Source: Flavobacteriaceae bacterium (GTDB lineage: Bacteria; Bacteroidota; Bacteroidia; Flavobacteriales; Flavobacteriaceae). From it: a stretch of DNA of 44,364 nt. The notes under the pieces are model-generated. The model was not told the DNA's origin. It did not search any database and saw nothing but the letters and a program-made list of their open reading frames with translations. A program made the translations under genes and the position numbers. This document shows positions 33,908 through 44,078 of this stretch, one piece after another (within the stretch, counting starts at the first letter, position 1; the number at the start of each line of letters is the position of its first letter). Location of the stretch: NCBI GenBank assembly GCA_029248185.1, contig JAQWJV010000032.1, forward strand, positions 1 through 44,364, given 5' to 3'.

Positions 33908-35695
33908 ATGAATAAATACCCTTCGATTCCCCTTGCCCAAACCGTTGTTCGTCTTTGCGCACACTTCAAAATTGAGCGGGTTGTTATTTGTGCAGGCTCT
34001 AGAAATGCTCCACTGACAAATGGATTTGTTTCAAATTCCTTCTTTAAAACCTTCAGTGTTGTGGATGAAAGGGCGGCTGCTTTTTTTGCTCTGGGCATGG
34101 CACAACAATCAAATCAACCGGTCGCATTGGTATGTACATCGGGTTCAGCTCTATTAAATTTTTATCCCGCAATTGCAGAGGCGTATTACAGTGATATTCC
34201 CTTAATTATTTTATCTGCAGATCGTATGCCGCACCGGATTGATATCGGTGATGGACAAACCATTAGACAAACGGGAGTTTTTGAACCGCATCTTGAGGCG
34301 GCAGCGATTTTGAAGCCAGATGTAAGTCATGCAACTCAAACTTTGTTGCAAAATCCTATGCAAAAACTGATTCCTTTCGATGCAGATCAAGCAATGATTA
34401 GTAAAACGCAGGCTACTATTCAAACTCATAATACAAATGAAATTTCTAGAGTTTTAGATCTTTCCATAAAGAGAAAGGGGCCTGTTCATTTAAACATTCC
34501 ATTGGAAGAACCTTTGTACGGAATGACTGAGGAAGTAATCCCTTTTGAAGCAATAGCCCATAAAGACGCTGAGGTTGCACCGATTTCATCAGATCTGGAA
34601 GGAATTAGAAAGCGTTGGAATGAATCCAAAAAAAAATGGGTGATCATAGGTGTTTTATCTCCTGATTCAATCGAAAGCGAATATGTCTCAATGCTATGTG
34701 AAGACCCATCAGTAATAGTATTTACTGAAACTACTTCTAATGTCTGGCATTCAAAAGCCATTCATTCTATCGATACTCTTATGGCTTCTTTAGAATTGTC
34801 AGAGATGAGAGATAAAGAAAGTATTGGTCCTGAAATTTTACTGACTTTTGGAGGAATGGTCATTTCAAAAAAAATAAAATCTTTTTTGAGAATTTATGCT
34901 CCAACCCATCATTGGCATGTAGATGAGAAAAAGGCATACAATACATATTATCGACTGGATCAGCATTTTATTCAAAGCCCAAACTCTTTTGTTCGGGAAT
35001 TATATGCTAGGGGTACTGAATACCAAGAAAATGGCTATCATGACTTGGTTTTTTCTTTATTTGAAAATTTCAAAGCGTATGGAAAATCATATTTAAAAAA
35101 GCTTCCTTTTTCAGATTTAGATGTATTTTACCGAATAGCACAGCTCTTACCCAATGGGATTCAATTGCAAATAGCAAATAGTTCATCCATTCGGTATGCG
35201 CAACTCATGGATTGGCCTGAAACAACAAAATTTTTCTGTAACAGAGGTGCCAGTGGTATTGACGGTAGTACAGGCACAGCTGTTGGTGCTGCACAGATAA
35301 GTAATGAGCCAATTATTTTAATCACTGGGGATCTCAGCTTTTTTTATGATATAAATGGTTTGTGGAATGATTACATCCCTAGGAATTTTAAAATAATTTT
35401 AATTAATAATCAAGGTGGAGGAATTTTTAGAATTTTACCCGGCGAAAAGGACAGCCCTTCTTACGATCGTTATTTTGAAACAATACACAATCGGGAGGCT
35501 AAATATGTAGCAAAAACATTTGGGTTTAAATACCAAAAGGTGTCTTCACAATGGCAATTAAATCGAAAATTATCTCGCTTTTTTAAAGCGACAGACAGTC
35601 CAAGAATATTAGAAATACACACTCCCAGAAAAGTTAACGACAAGGTTTTATTAGATTATTTTAAAGCAATGGCATCAAATAGTATATTTACCTAA
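33908..35695 (+). CDS. menD: 2-Succinyl-5-enolpyruvyl-6-hydroxy-3-cyclohexene-1-carboxylate synthase
   Basis: MenD is the thiamine-diphosphate enzyme that adds a succinic-semialdehyde unit from 2-oxoglutarate to isochorismate. The 595-residue protein begins with [19 protein letters not shown] and [11 protein letters not shown] (most homologues have S-P-G-S-R here, this one C-A-G-S-R), then [15 protein letters not shown] with the cofactor Glu, [31 protein letters not shown], and the C-terminal cofactor motif [16 protein letters not shown] with [14 protein letters not shown]. Length is slightly above the family average. It is followed 11 bp later by menB. Confidence 0.95.
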   Translation: MNKYPSIPLAQTVVRLCAHFKIERVVICAGSRNAPLTNGFVSNSFFKTFSVVDERAAAFFALGMAQQSNQPVALVCTSGSALLNFYPAIAEAYYSDIPLIILSADRMPHRIDIGDGQTIRQTGVFEPHLEAAAILKPDVSHATQTLLQNPMQKLIPFDADQAMISKTQATIQTHNTNEISRVLDLSIKRKGPVHLNIPLEEPLYGMTEEVIPFEAIAHKDAEVAPISSDLEGIRKRWNESKKKWVIIGVLSPDSIESEYVSMLCEDPSVIVFTETTSNVWHSKAIHSIDTLMASLELSEMRDKESIGPEILLTFGGMVISKKIKSFLRIYAPTHHWHVDEKKAYNTYYRLDQHFIQSPNSFVRELYARGTEYQENGYHDLVFSLFENFKAYGKSYLKKLPFSDLDVFYRIAQLLPNGIQLQIANSSSIRYAQLMDWPETTKFFCNRGASGIDGSTGTAVGAAQISNEPIILITGDLSFFYDINGLWNDYIPRNFKIILINNQGGGIFRILPGEKDSPSYDRYFETIHNREAKYVAKTFGFKYQKVSSQWQLNRKLSRFFKATDSPRILEIHTPRKVNDKVLLDYFKAMASNSIFT

Positions 35696-35706
35696 AAAAA
35701 GTAAAC

Positions 35707-36522
35707 ATGAGAACATGGAAATCCTTGGCAACTTACAGCGATATTCTTTTTGAATTTTGTGAAGGAGTGGCTAAAATCACAATAAATAGACCCGAAGTGT
35801 ATAATGCTTTTCGTCCCGAAACAAATATTCAAATGCTTGAAGCTATCGAGGTGTGTAGAGAGGATAATGATATTGATATCGTTGTTTTTACAGGTGTTGG
35901 TGATAAAGCTTTTTGTAGTGGGGGGGATCAAAACGTCAAAGGAGTAGGCGGCTATGTCGGTGAAGATGGTGTGCCTCGTTTGAATGTATTGGATCTTCAT
36001 AAACGCATAAGAGAATTACCTAAACCGGTAATTGCTATGGTAAATGGGTATGCCATTGGTGGCGGTCATGTTTTACATGTAGTTTGCGACTTGACCATAG
36101 CGAGTGATAATGCAATTTTTGGTCAAACGGGTCCCAAGGTTGGAAGTTTTGACGGAGGCTTTGGATCTTCATATTTGGCACGCCATGTAGGACAAAAGAA
36201 AGCACGTGAAATTTGGTTTTTATGTCAGCAGTATTCTGCGCAGGAAGCACTTGAAATGGGGATGGTAAACAAAGTTGTTCCCTTAGACCAATTGGAAGAT
36301 ACTGTGATGGAATGGTGTGGTATTATGCAGCAAAGAAGCCCCCTGGCATTGCGTATGATCAAGCGATCACTTAACGCAGAATTAGACGGACAACACGGAC
36401 TAATGCAACTAGCAGGAGACGCTACATTGATGTATTATTTGATGGAAGAAGCTCAAGAAGGAAAAAAAGCCTTTTTAGAGAAGCGAGCTCCTAATTTCAA
36501 AAAATATCCCAAATTTCCCTAA
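35707..36522 (+). CDS. menB: 1,4-Dihydroxy-2-naphthoyl-CoA synthase
   Basis: MenB closes the second ring of the naphthoquinone from O-succinylbenzoyl-CoA. The 271-residue crotonase-fold protein has [55 protein letters not shown] and [20 protein letters not shown], which are specific to MenB within the crotonase family, and it ends with the conserved [11 protein letters not shown]. It is located between menD and menA with short gaps (11 and 5 bp). All recognised catalytic elements are present. Confidence 0.97.
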   Translation: MRTWKSLATYSDILFEFCEGVAKITINRPEVYNAFRPETNIQMLEAIEVCREDNDIDIVVFTGVGDKAFCSGGDQNVKGVGGYVGEDGVPRLNVLDLHKRIRELPKPVIAMVNGYAIGGGHVLHVVCDLTIASDNAIFGQTGPKVGSFDGGFGSSYLARHVGQKKAREIWFLCQQYSAQEALEMGMVNKVVPLDQLEDTVMEWCGIMQQRSPLALRMIKRSLNAELDGQHGLMQLAGDATLMYYLMEEAQEGKKAFLEKRAPNFKKYPKFP

Positions 36523-36527
36523 TTTAA

Positions 36528-37433
36528 ATGATGCAACAAATTAAAGTTTGGCTAAGCGCAGCTCGTTTAAGAACACTTCCCTTATCCATCTCTGGAATTT
36601 TAGTGGGAAATGCACTGTGCTTAAATCAGCCTAACTTCTCATGGACTTTATTTGTATTGATGCTGCTGACAGCAATTTCTTTTCAAATTATTTCCAATTT
36701 TGCAAATGACTATGGAGATGGGGTGAAAGGAACTGACAATGAAAATAGGATTGGACCTAAACGAGTACTTCAGCAAGGTCTTTTAAGTAAAAAAGTTCTT
36801 AAAAATGGAATTATTGTGATGTCGGCAATTGCTCTTGTTTTAGCGTGTACCCTAATTTTCTTAGCATTTGGCAGTCAATCTTGGATTTATATAGTTGTGT
36901 TTTTTGCATTAAGTATTTTCAGTGTTTGGGCAGCTATATCCTACACGGTAGGAGATAAAGCTTACGGCTACCGTGGCATGGGTGATCTCTTTGTCTTACT
37001 TTTTTTTGGTGGAGTCAGTGTCTTAGGGTCTTATTTTATTCAATTAAAAACACTTTCTCTGCCTGTTTTTCTTTTGGCGCTGGCTATTGGACTTTTTTCT
37101 GTGGGTGTTTTAAATTTAAACAACATGAGAGATCGTGAGAATGACGCTGCGGTGGGAAAGAAAACTTTAGTAGTAATCTTAGGTTCAAAAGGTGCTAAAC
37201 GATACCATCTTATTTTAATGGGTATAGCCATACTATTGATTGGAAGGGTTTTTCTTTTAGAATCGTATGCTTTGTTTTGGATTCCATTTATCGCCCTAAT
37301 TCCTCTGTCTCTTCATTTAAGAATAGTAATAAAAAATTCAGACCCAAAACAATTAGATCCTGAATTAAAGAAAGTAGCACTCTCTACTTTTCTGTTATCA
37401 ATTCTTATTTTTATCACACTTTTTATCGGATGA
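36528..37433 (+). CDS. menA: 1,4-Dihydroxy-2-naphthoate polyprenyltransferase
   Basis: MenA attaches the isoprenoid chain to dihydroxynaphthoate at the inner membrane. The 301-residue protein is a UbiA-family enzyme with about eight membrane helices. The first Asp-rich motif is in NFANDYGDGVKGTDNENR and the second in NLNNMRDRENDAAVGKKTL. Length is normal. Its last bases overlap the menC start (ATGA), showing translational coupling. It acts on the product released by the thioesterase encoded at the operon start. Confidence 0.95.
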   Translation: MMQQIKVWLSAARLRTLPLSISGILVGNALCLNQPNFSWTLFVLMLLTAISFQIISNFANDYGDGVKGTDNENRIGPKRVLQQGLLSKKVLKNGIIVMSAIALVLACTLIFLAFGSQSWIYIVVFFALSIFSVWAAISYTVGDKAYGYRGMGDLFVLLFFGGVSVLGSYFIQLKTLSLPVFLLALAIGLFSVGVLNLNNMRDRENDAAVGKKTLVVILGSKGAKRYHLILMGIAILLIGRVFLLESYALFWIPFIALIPLSLHLRIVIKNSDPKQLDPELKKVALSTFLLSILIFITLFIG

Positions 37434-38461
37434 TGCAGGCTCAATTTGTCAAGCATACCTTAACCTTTAAGCGCCCTAGTGGCACTTCAAGAGGAATATT
37501 GACAACCAAGGATAGTTGGTTTTTAATTTTGACAGATCAAGAGAAAAGAGGGATAGGCGAATGCAGCCTCTTAAGGGGATTAAGTCATGATGATCGTCCG
37601 AATTTTGAGGATATTCTAAAAGAATTTTGTAATCAAATAAATACAGGGCAGCCTTTGATGGATTTAACGCAATGGCCAGCGATTAAAATGGGTTATGAGA
37701 CAGCACTTTTATCCTTAAAAGCTTCAAACCCCTATGAATTATTTCCCTCACTTTTCTCACAAGGAAAAAAGGCTATTCCCATCAATGGTTTGGTGTGGAT
37801 GGGCTCTTTTGATTTTATGAAAGAACAAATTGATAGCCTGTTAGCGCGTGATTTTGACTGTATTAAAATAAAAATTGGCGCTATTGATTTTGATGAAGAA
37901 TTACGCTTAATATCCCAACTCAGAAGCCGATATGATGAAAATACAATTACGATTAGAGTAGATGCCAATGGGGCTTTTGCTCCAGAGGATGCTTTATCTA
38001 AACTTAAGCAATTAAGTGCTTTCCAAATTCATTCTATCGAGCAACCTATTGCCATAAATCAATGGGAGTTGATGTCATCTTTGTGTCAAAAAAGCCCAAT
38101 TCCTATTGCCTTGGATGAGGAGTTGATTGGCGTTTTTGATCCTGAAACACAATCGAAATTGCTCTCTCAAATTCAACCCCAATACATCATTTTTAAGCCT
38201 AGTTTATTAGGAGGTTTTTCTAACACACAGCGATGGATCGATTTGGCACAACAGCATAATATTGATTGGTGGATCACTAGTGCATTGGAGAGTAATATTG
38301 GTCTGAATGCCATTGCTCAATGGACTTACACCCAAAATTCTATTCTTCCTCAAGGTTTGGGAACAGGCTCCTTATTTATAAATAATATAGATTCACCTTT
38401 GGTCATCAATAAGGGTTGTCTGTGGAATGATAATTCTATACCTTGGAAAGAAATTTTTTAG
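37430..38461 (+). CDS. menC: O-Succinylbenzoate synthase
   Basis: MenC dehydrates SHCHC to o-succinylbenzoate. The 343-residue protein belongs to the enolase superfamily: the catalytic Lys pair region is FDCIKIKIGAIDF, the three metal carboxylates lie in RVDANGAF, SIEQPI and IALDEELIG, and the second catalytic Lys is in IIFKPSLLGGF. N- and C-terminal capping regions are complete. It overlaps menA by 4 bp and is followed 3 bp later by a CPBP protease gene. The o-succinylbenzoate function rests on family plus operon context, since this superfamily also includes epimerases. Confidence 0.93.
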   Translation: MMQAQFVKHTLTFKRPSGTSRGILTTKDSWFLILTDQEKRGIGECSLLRGLSHDDRPNFEDILKEFCNQINTGQPLMDLTQWPAIKMGYETALLSLKASNPYELFPSLFSQGKKAIPINGLVWMGSFDFMKEQIDSLLARDFDCIKIKIGAIDFDEELRLISQLRSRYDENTITIRVDANGAFAPEDALSKLKQLSAFQIHSIEQPIAINQWELMSSLCQKSPIPIALDEELIGVFDPETQSKLLSQIQPQYIIFKPSLLGGFSNTQRWIDLAQQHNIDWWITSALESNIGLNAIAQWTYTQNSILPQGLGTGSLFINNIDSPLVINKGCLWNDNSIPWKEIF

Positions 38462-38464
38462 TCT

Positions 38465-39367
38465 ATGTTTTTAGAGCAAGTTGATTTCAATAAGAATCCT
38501 TTTTGGAAGTACCTCCTCGGTTCTTTTGTTGTCATTATTTTTAGTGTTATCGGTCAATTACCGCTAACCTATGCCGTTATAGAAGCCGGTCCCATCACTT
38601 CAAGTGCAGATCCTATGGAGATGCTACGGCATTTAGATAAAAATCTTCAATTATTTTTATTGTTAATTCCTTTTGCTGCAGGATTTTTGGGGTTTTGGTT
38701 GGTTATTAATAAGCTTAATGAGCGTACTTTGTTGAGTGTCACCACAAGCCGACCAAAAATGGACTGGTCTCGAGTGTTTTATGCTTTTTTACTGTGGGGT
38801 TCTGCGAGTATGCTTTTGATCATCAGCGATTACTTTATTTCACCCGATTCCTACGAATGGAATTTTAATATTCAATCCTTCGCAATACTTTTTATCATTG
38901 CAATTGCCTTAATTCCTATTCAAACGAGCTTAGAGGAATATATTTTCAGGGGTTATTTGATGCAAGGTTTTGCTGGGATTTTCAAAAACCGTTGGGCACC
39001 CTTGGTGATGACTTCGATCATTTTTGGTTGCCTTCATTTATTCAATCCAGAGGTAGAAAAACTAGGGTATGGCATCTTAGTTTATTATATCGGTACAGGT
39101 CTTTTTTTAGGAATATTAACATTAATGGATGATGGGATCGAATTGGCTCTCGGATTCCATGCCGCCAATAATTTGTTTACCGTTTTACTGGTTACTTCTT
39201 CTTGGACAGCCTTTCAAACAGAGTCTATTTTAATTGATATTTCTGAACCTTCTTTGGGCTTAGAGTTGGTTTTATCCTTTGTTGTACTCTATCCCGTTTT
39301 TCTGTTTCTAGTAAGTAAAAAATATGGATGGACCCAATGGAAATCCAAATTAACTTCAAAAATTTAA
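38465..39367 (+). CDS. CPBP family intramembrane metalloprotease
   Basis: This 300-residue protein has about eight membrane helices and the CPBP (Abi) signature: SLEEYIFRGYLMQG with the paired Glu and Arg of motif 1, FGCLHLFNP with the motif 2 His, and LGFHAANN with the motif 3 His. The family includes the Rce1 prenyl-protein protease and bacteriocin self-immunity proteins; bacterial substrates are mostly unknown. It sits inside the men operon between menC and menE, 3 bp after menC and 2 bp before menE, so it is transcribed with them. No role in menaquinone synthesis is established. Confidence 0.9.
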   Translation: MFLEQVDFNKNPFWKYLLGSFVVIIFSVIGQLPLTYAVIEAGPITSSADPMEMLRHLDKNLQLFLLLIPFAAGFLGFWLVINKLNERTLLSVTTSRPKMDWSRVFYAFLLWGSASMLLIISDYFISPDSYEWNFNIQSFAILFIIAIALIPIQTSLEEYIFRGYLMQGFAGIFKNRWAPLVMTSIIFGCLHLFNPEVEKLGYGILVYYIGTGLFLGILTLMDDGIELALGFHAANNLFTVLLVTSSWTAFQTESILIDISEPSLGLELVLSFVVLYPVFLFLVSKKYGWTQWKSKLTSKI

Positions 39368-39369
39368 AC

Positions 39370-40461
39370 ATGCAAACACCTCATTATACAAAAATTCACA
39401 ATCGTTTTTTACTCAATGGTTTTTATTATAATCATGAAGGATTAAAAGAAGTCGCTTATAGTTTTATAAAAGAAGGGGATTTTTTTGAGCGTTTTATGGG
39501 AGATTTTTTGATGGACTGGTTGGATCAATCTGATTCAATATCTATAGAAACTTCAGGTACAACGGCTTTGCCCAAGAGAATGTTGTACAAAAAGCAAGCC
39601 TTAGTCAATAGCGCCATTGCTACGGGAGATTTTTTCGATGTAACTGTGGGAGATAAAGCTTTGCATTGCCTTCCAGCTAATTTTATTGCAGGAAAAATGA
39701 TGCTAATTCGAGCCATGATTTTGGGTTTTTCTTTAGACTTAGTTTCTCCCTCAAAGAATCCTTTTCATAAAAACGAGAAAGTCTATGATTTTGTTGCCAT
39801 GACACCAATGCAAGCCTTTCATTCTTTATCGAATTTAAATCAAGTTAAAACCTTAATTGTAGGGGGAGCTTATGTTTCTGTTGCTTTACAAAATGAGTTA
39901 ATTAAGCGTAAGGTCATTGCTTTCGAAACTTACGGGATGACGGAAACACTGTCTCATATTGCTGTTCGTTCGATGCAAGATCCTCCCTCAGAATTTACCT
40001 GTCTTTCTCATGTTTCTATTTCCCAGGATAACAGAAAATGTCTAGTGGTTAATTCTCCTCAGTTGGATGTGACAAATTTGATCACCAATGATGAGGTTGA
40101 AATGCTTGATGAAAACCGATTTCGTTTAATAGGAAGAGTAGATTATGTCATCAACTCAGGGGGAGTGAAATTACATCCAGAACAAATTGAACGCAAACTG
40201 TCTGAGATTTTATCACTGCACTACTTCATTACTAGCTTACCCGATACTGTTTTGGGACAAAAAGTAGTTTTAGTTTTAGTTGAGAACAATGAATTTGACC
40301 GTGATAATTTAATGAATAAAATAAAAGAGGCGCATACGCTAACCCCATATGAAATCCCCAAGGCAATTGTTTTCTATCCTGAATTTGTTCTTACTCATAG
40401 TGGAAAAATAAAGCGTGAAAAAACTTTAGCTCAAAAGCCCTCACGTATTTTAGACTTGTAA
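39370..40461 (+). CDS. menE: O-Succinylbenzoate-CoA ligase
   Basis: MenE activates o-succinylbenzoate with ATP and CoA so that MenB can cyclise it. The 363-residue product is an AMP-forming acyl-CoA ligase with the phosphate loop SIETSGTTALPKRM, CLPANFIAGKMMLIRAM, FETYGMTETLSHIAVR and the hinge and C-terminal motifs RLIGRVDYVINSGGVKLHPEQIE and HSGKIKREK. It is shorter than E. coli MenE (about 450), which is common in flavobacteria. The frame is open to 39328, inside the CPBP gene; I prefer ATG 39370, just after the CPBP stop. Its end overlaps the convergent carboxylase gene by 12 bp. Confidence 0.92.
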   Translation: MQTPHYTKIHNRFLLNGFYYNHEGLKEVAYSFIKEGDFFERFMGDFLMDWLDQSDSISIETSGTTALPKRMLYKKQALVNSAIATGDFFDVTVGDKALHCLPANFIAGKMMLIRAMILGFSLDLVSPSKNPFHKNEKVYDFVAMTPMQAFHSLSNLNQVKTLIVGGAYVSVALQNELIKRKVIAFETYGMTETLSHIAVRSMQDPPSEFTCLSHVSISQDNRKCLVVNSPQLDVTNLITNDEVEMLDENRFRLIGRVDYVINSGGVKLHPEQIERKLSEILSLHYFITSLPDTVLGQKVVLVLVENNEFDRDNLMNKIKEAHTLTPYEIPKAIVFYPEFVLTHSGKIKREKTLAQKPSRILDL

Positions 40462-42078
40462 AATTCCCATATTAAATTTTTCTTCATTAGGAGAGTGATT
40501 GGCGATGTCTATACCCATACTGATCCAAGAACGTGTTTCTTGGGGTTGAATTACAGCATCAATCCATAATTGAGACGCAGCGTGAAGGATATCTGTTTTT
40601 TCTTCATAGCGATTTAGAATTTTCTCTCGTAATTTTTTTTCTTTCACTTCGTCAATAGGTGTACCTGATTTTTTGGCTGAAGCTTTTTCAATTTGCAATA
40701 ATACATTGGCTGCTTGTGATCCCCCCATTACAGCAAGTTTGGCTGTTGGCCAGGCTAACATCAAACGTGGGTCATAGGCTTTTCCACACATGGCATAATT
40801 ACCAGCCCCAAATGAGTTTCCAATTACGACAGTAAATTTAGGGACTACAGAATTTGCAACCGCATTCACCATTTTTGCTCCATCTTTTATAATTCCTCCA
40901 TGTTCAGCTTTACTTCCTACCATGAAACCCGTAACATCTTGAAGGAAAACAAGGGGAATATTTCTCTGGTTACAATTGGCTATAAATCGTGTGGCTTTTG
41001 CTGCAGCATCTCCGTAAATAACTCCACCAAATTGCATTTCACCTGTTTTACTTTTTACCACTTTACGTTGGTTAGCAATGATTCCTACAGACCAACCTTC
41101 AATTTTGGCATAGGTGGTAATCAGGGTTTGACCATATTCTTTTTTATATTCATCCATAGAATCCTGGTCGATAATACGATCTAAAATATCGAAGGTATCA
41201 TAAGGCTGAGTTCTAGATTTAGGTAGTACGTTGTAAAGTGAGAGAGTATCCAATTTGGGCTTTTTCGCCTCCGATCGCTGAAAGCCGGCATTGGGTTGGC
41301 TTCCGGTTTTTTCCATCAAGCTTTTGATTTTTTTGAGTGCTGCTTGATCGTCTTTAACTTTATAGTCTGTTACACCACTAATTCCGCTGTGGGTATCAGC
41401 ACCTCCCAGAGATTCGTTATCTATATTTTCGCCTATAGCGGCTTTGACTAAGTAACTTCCCGCAAGAAAAATACTTCCCGTTTTTTCAACAATAATTGCC
41501 TCATCCGACATGATGGGTAAATATGCACCTCCTGCAACACAACTTCCCATAATTGCAGCAATTTGAATAATACCCATACTACTCATTTTGGCATTGTTTC
41601 TAAAAATACGTCCAAAATCATCTTTATCAGCGAAAATTTGATCTTGAAGGGGAAGAAAGATCCCTGCACTATCTACTAAGTAGATGATGGGAATCTTATT
41701 CTCCATGGCGATTTCCTGTGCGCGTATGTTCTTTTTTGCGGTCATTGGAAACCAAGCCCCTGCTTTCACAGTAGCATCATTAGCGACAATAACGCATCTT
41801 TTTTTTGCTACATGTGCAATTACAACTACTACACCCGCAGAAGGACATCCGCCATGCTCTTCGTACATTTTTTCAGCAGCCAAAACGCCTACCTCAAAAA
41901 CCTCATTGGGCTTGTCAACTAATAGATTGATTCGTTCTCGTGCCGGAAGCTTCCCTTGCTCGTTTAATTTTTTCAAGCGTGTTTTTCCACCCCCTAATTT
42001 TATTCTACGAATTCGTTCTTGAAGTTCGGCCCATGCCATTTTCAGTGCATCTTTGTTAATTTCGTCTTCCAGATTCAT
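40450..42078 (-). CDS. Acyl-CoA carboxylase beta subunit (carboxyltransferase)
   Basis: This 542-residue carboxyltransferase moves CO2 from biotin to an acyl-CoA in the cytoplasm. It has the crotonase-like N-domain (GGGKTRLKKLNEQGKLPARERI, then IIYLVDSAGIFLPLQD, IMGSCVAGGAYLPIMSDEA, VEKTGSIFLAG) and the C-domain (LVFLQDVTGFMVG, GNSFGAGNYAMCGKAYDPR). The overall pattern is closest to methylcrotonyl-CoA carboxylase beta, with propionyl-CoA carboxylase as the alternative. No biotin carboxylase or biotin carrier gene adjoins it, so the alpha subunit must be elsewhere. It is likely monocistronic. Confidence 0.9.
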   Translation of the reverse strand: MNLEDEINKDALKMAWAELQERIRRIKLGGGKTRLKKLNEQGKLPARERINLLVDKPNEVFEVGVLAAEKMYEEHGGCPSAGVVVVIAHVAKKRCVIVANDATVKAGAWFPMTAKKNIRAQEIAMENKIPIIYLVDSAGIFLPLQDQIFADKDDFGRIFRNNAKMSSMGIIQIAAIMGSCVAGGAYLPIMSDEAIIVEKTGSIFLAGSYLVKAAIGENIDNESLGGADTHSGISGVTDYKVKDDQAALKKIKSLMEKTGSQPNAGFQRSEAKKPKLDTLSLYNVLPKSRTQPYDTFDILDRIIDQDSMDEYKKEYGQTLITTYAKIEGWSVGIIANQRKVVKSKTGEMQFGGVIYGDAAAKATRFIANCNQRNIPLVFLQDVTGFMVGSKAEHGGIIKDGAKMVNAVANSVVPKFTVVIGNSFGAGNYAMCGKAYDPRLMLAWPTAKLAVMGGSQAANVLLQIEKASAKKSGTPIDEVKEKKLREKILNRYEEKTDILHAASQLWIDAVIQPQETRSWISMGIDIANHSPNEEKFNMGILQV

Positions 42079-42168
42079 ATTCTTTCTCTATGAGTTACGA
42101 AAGTACTAAAAATCTATAGGTAACATTTTAAATTTTTATTCGATATTTGCTATTCGAGAAAAAATCAA

Positions 42169-42348
42169 ATGAGCTTAAATAAGAATAAAATAATGGGGTA
42201 TGTTGCACTGATAATGGCCATTCTTGGTAGTGCATTGATCCTGATAGGAGTGTTGAAATATCCAGAATATGCTATTGGTTTTTCAATTGCTGGAGTTGGA
42301 TTTTATGCCTTAGCATGGGCTTTTAACGCATTAAGAGGCCGTATATAG
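42169..42348 (+). CDS. Small membrane protein, 59 residues
   Basis: An ATG at 42169 opens a 60-codon frame ending TAG at 42346-42348, two bases before the ettA ATG. The product has two hydrophobic segments, about residues 9-27 (VALIMAILGSALILIGVL) and 34-51, and ends NALRGRI. It resembles the small flavobacterial membrane-protein family named CAL67264 in annotation pipelines, as far as I recall, whose function is unknown. The close spacing indicates cotranscription with ettA. A near-match -7 box GATATTTG lies at 42142-42149. Confidence 0.7.
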   Translation: MSLNKNKIMGYVALIMAILGSALILIGVLKYPEYAIGFSIAGVGFYALAWAFNALRGRI

Positions 42349-42350
42349 TT

Positions 42351-44045
42351 ATGTCAGACGATAAGAAAGTCATATTTTCAATGACAGGGGTAAGTAAAAC
42401 CTACACCAATGCAAATCAGCCTGTTTTAAAAAACATTTACCTCAGTTTTTTTTATGGGGCTAAAATTGGGATTTTAGGTCTCAATGGTTCCGGAAAATCA
42501 ACCTTGCTCAAAATCATAGCCGGGATCGATAAGAGTTTTCAGGGTGATGTTGTTTTTTCTCATGATTATTCCGTGGGTTATTTGGAACAAGAACCTCAAA
42601 TGGATGACGATAAAACGGTTTTAGAGATAGTCAAAGAAGGCGCCGCTGCTACCGTTGCAATATTGGAAGAATACAATAGTATCAACGATCAATTTGGTTT
42701 ACCTGAAGTCTATGAGAATGCAGATAAAATGCAGAAGCTTATGGATCGACAAGCAATTTTGCAGGATGAAATTGATGCCGTCAATGCGTGGGAATTAGAT
42801 ACACAACTGGAGATAGCGATGGATGCGCTTCGTACTCCCCCGGGTGACCAAAAAATTAGTGTTCTTTCAGGTGGAGAACGCCGTCGTGTAGCTTTGTGTA
42901 GGTTATTATTACAAAAGCCTGATGTTTTATTGTTGGATGAACCTACCAACCATTTGGATGCAGAATCCGTACATTGGTTAGAGCATCATTTAGCACAATA
43001 CCAAGGTACTGTCATTGCTGTAACTCACGACCGTTATTTTTTGGATAATGTAGCTGGTTGGATATTAGAATTGGATCGGGGTGAAGGGATTCCTTGGAAG
43101 GGGAATTATTCTTCCTGGTTGGATCAAAAAGCCAAGCGTCTAGCTCAAGAGCAAAAGCAGGCGTCTAAGAGGCAAAAAACACTAGAACGGGAATTAGAAT
43201 GGGTTCGAATGGCACCAAAGGGACGACAATCCAAGCAAAAAGCACGTTTATCTAATTATGACAAGTTGATGAGTCAAGATCAGAAACAAGTCGATGAAAA
43301 ATTAGAGATTTTTATTCCCAACGGTCCACGTCTAGGAACAAACGTAATTGAGGCTTCACATGTTGCAAAATCTTTTGGTGATAAATTACTTTATGATGAT
43401 TTGAATTTTACTTTACCTCAAGCAGGTATCGTTGGAGTCATTGGACCCAATGGAGCGGGAAAGTCAACAGTTTTTAGGATGATCATGGGAGAACAGTCCG
43501 CAGATAGCGGAAGTTTTAAAGTAGGGGAGACTGTAAAATTAGCTTATGTAGATCAGTCTCATTCCAATATTAATCCTGAAAAAAGCATATGGCAAAATTT
43601 CAGTGACGAACAAGAATTGATCATGTTGGGAGGACGTCAGGTTAACTCTAGAGCTTTTTTAAGTCGTTTTAATTTTAGTGGTAGCGAGCAAAATAAAAAA
43701 GTTTCTGCACTTTCTGGAGGAGAACGAAATCGATTGCATTTGGCAATGACCTTAAAAGAAGAGGGGAATGTTCTCCTATTAGACGAACCTACAAATGATT
43801 TGGATGTTAACACTCTTCGCGCTTTAGAAGAAGGACTTGAGAACTTTGCAGGCTGTGCCGTAGTCATTTCACACGACCGTTGGTTCTTAGATAGAATTTG
43901 CACTCATATATTGGCATTTGAGGGAGATTCTCAAGTATACTTCTTTGAAGGATCCTATTCTGATTATGAGGAAAACAAAAAGAAACGTTTAGGTCAAGAT
44001 TTGATGCCAAAACGCATTCAATATCGCAAGTTAACTCGAAACTAA
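42351..44045 (+). CDS. ettA: Energy-dependent translational throttle protein EttA (ABC-F)
   Basis: EttA is a soluble ABC-F protein that binds the ribosomal E site and gates elongation according to ATP/ADP. The 564-residue protein has two ABC domains. The first has Walker A GLNGSGKST near residue 41-49 and signature LSGGERRRVALCRLLL; the second has GPNGAGKST near residue 366-374 and LSGGERNRLHLAM. Walker B sequences are LLLDEPTNHLD and LLLDEPTNDLD. The Arg/Lys-rich linker ERELEWVRMAPKGRQSKQKAR (split: ERELEWVRMAP, KGRQSKQKAR) is the EttA-type P-site tRNA interaction motif. Length matches EttA (about 555-565). Confidence 0.96.
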   Translation: MSDDKKVIFSMTGVSKTYTNANQPVLKNIYLSFFYGAKIGILGLNGSGKSTLLKIIAGIDKSFQGDVVFSHDYSVGYLEQEPQMDDDKTVLEIVKEGAAATVAILEEYNSINDQFGLPEVYENADKMQKLMDRQAILQDEIDAVNAWELDTQLEIAMDALRTPPGDQKISVLSGGERRRVALCRLLLQKPDVLLLDEPTNHLDAESVHWLEHHLAQYQGTVIAVTHDRYFLDNVAGWILELDRGEGIPWKGNYSSWLDQKAKRLAQEQKQASKRQKTLERELEWVRMAPKGRQSKQKARLSNYDKLMSQDQKQVDEKLEIFIPNGPRLGTNVIEASHVAKSFGDKLLYDDLNFTLPQAGIVGVIGPNGAGKSTVFRMIMGEQSADSGSFKVGETVKLAYVDQSHSNINPEKSIWQNFSDEQELIMLGGRQVNSRAFLSRFNFSGSEQNKKVSALSGGERNRLHLAMTLKEEGNVLLLDEPTNDLDVNTLRALEEGLENFAGCAVVISHDRWFLDRICTHILAFEGDSQVYFFEGSYSDYEENKKKRLGQDLMPKRIQYRKLTRN

Positions 44046-44078
44046 TACAATCTCATTTTAGTCTAGGGCTTGTTCTTA

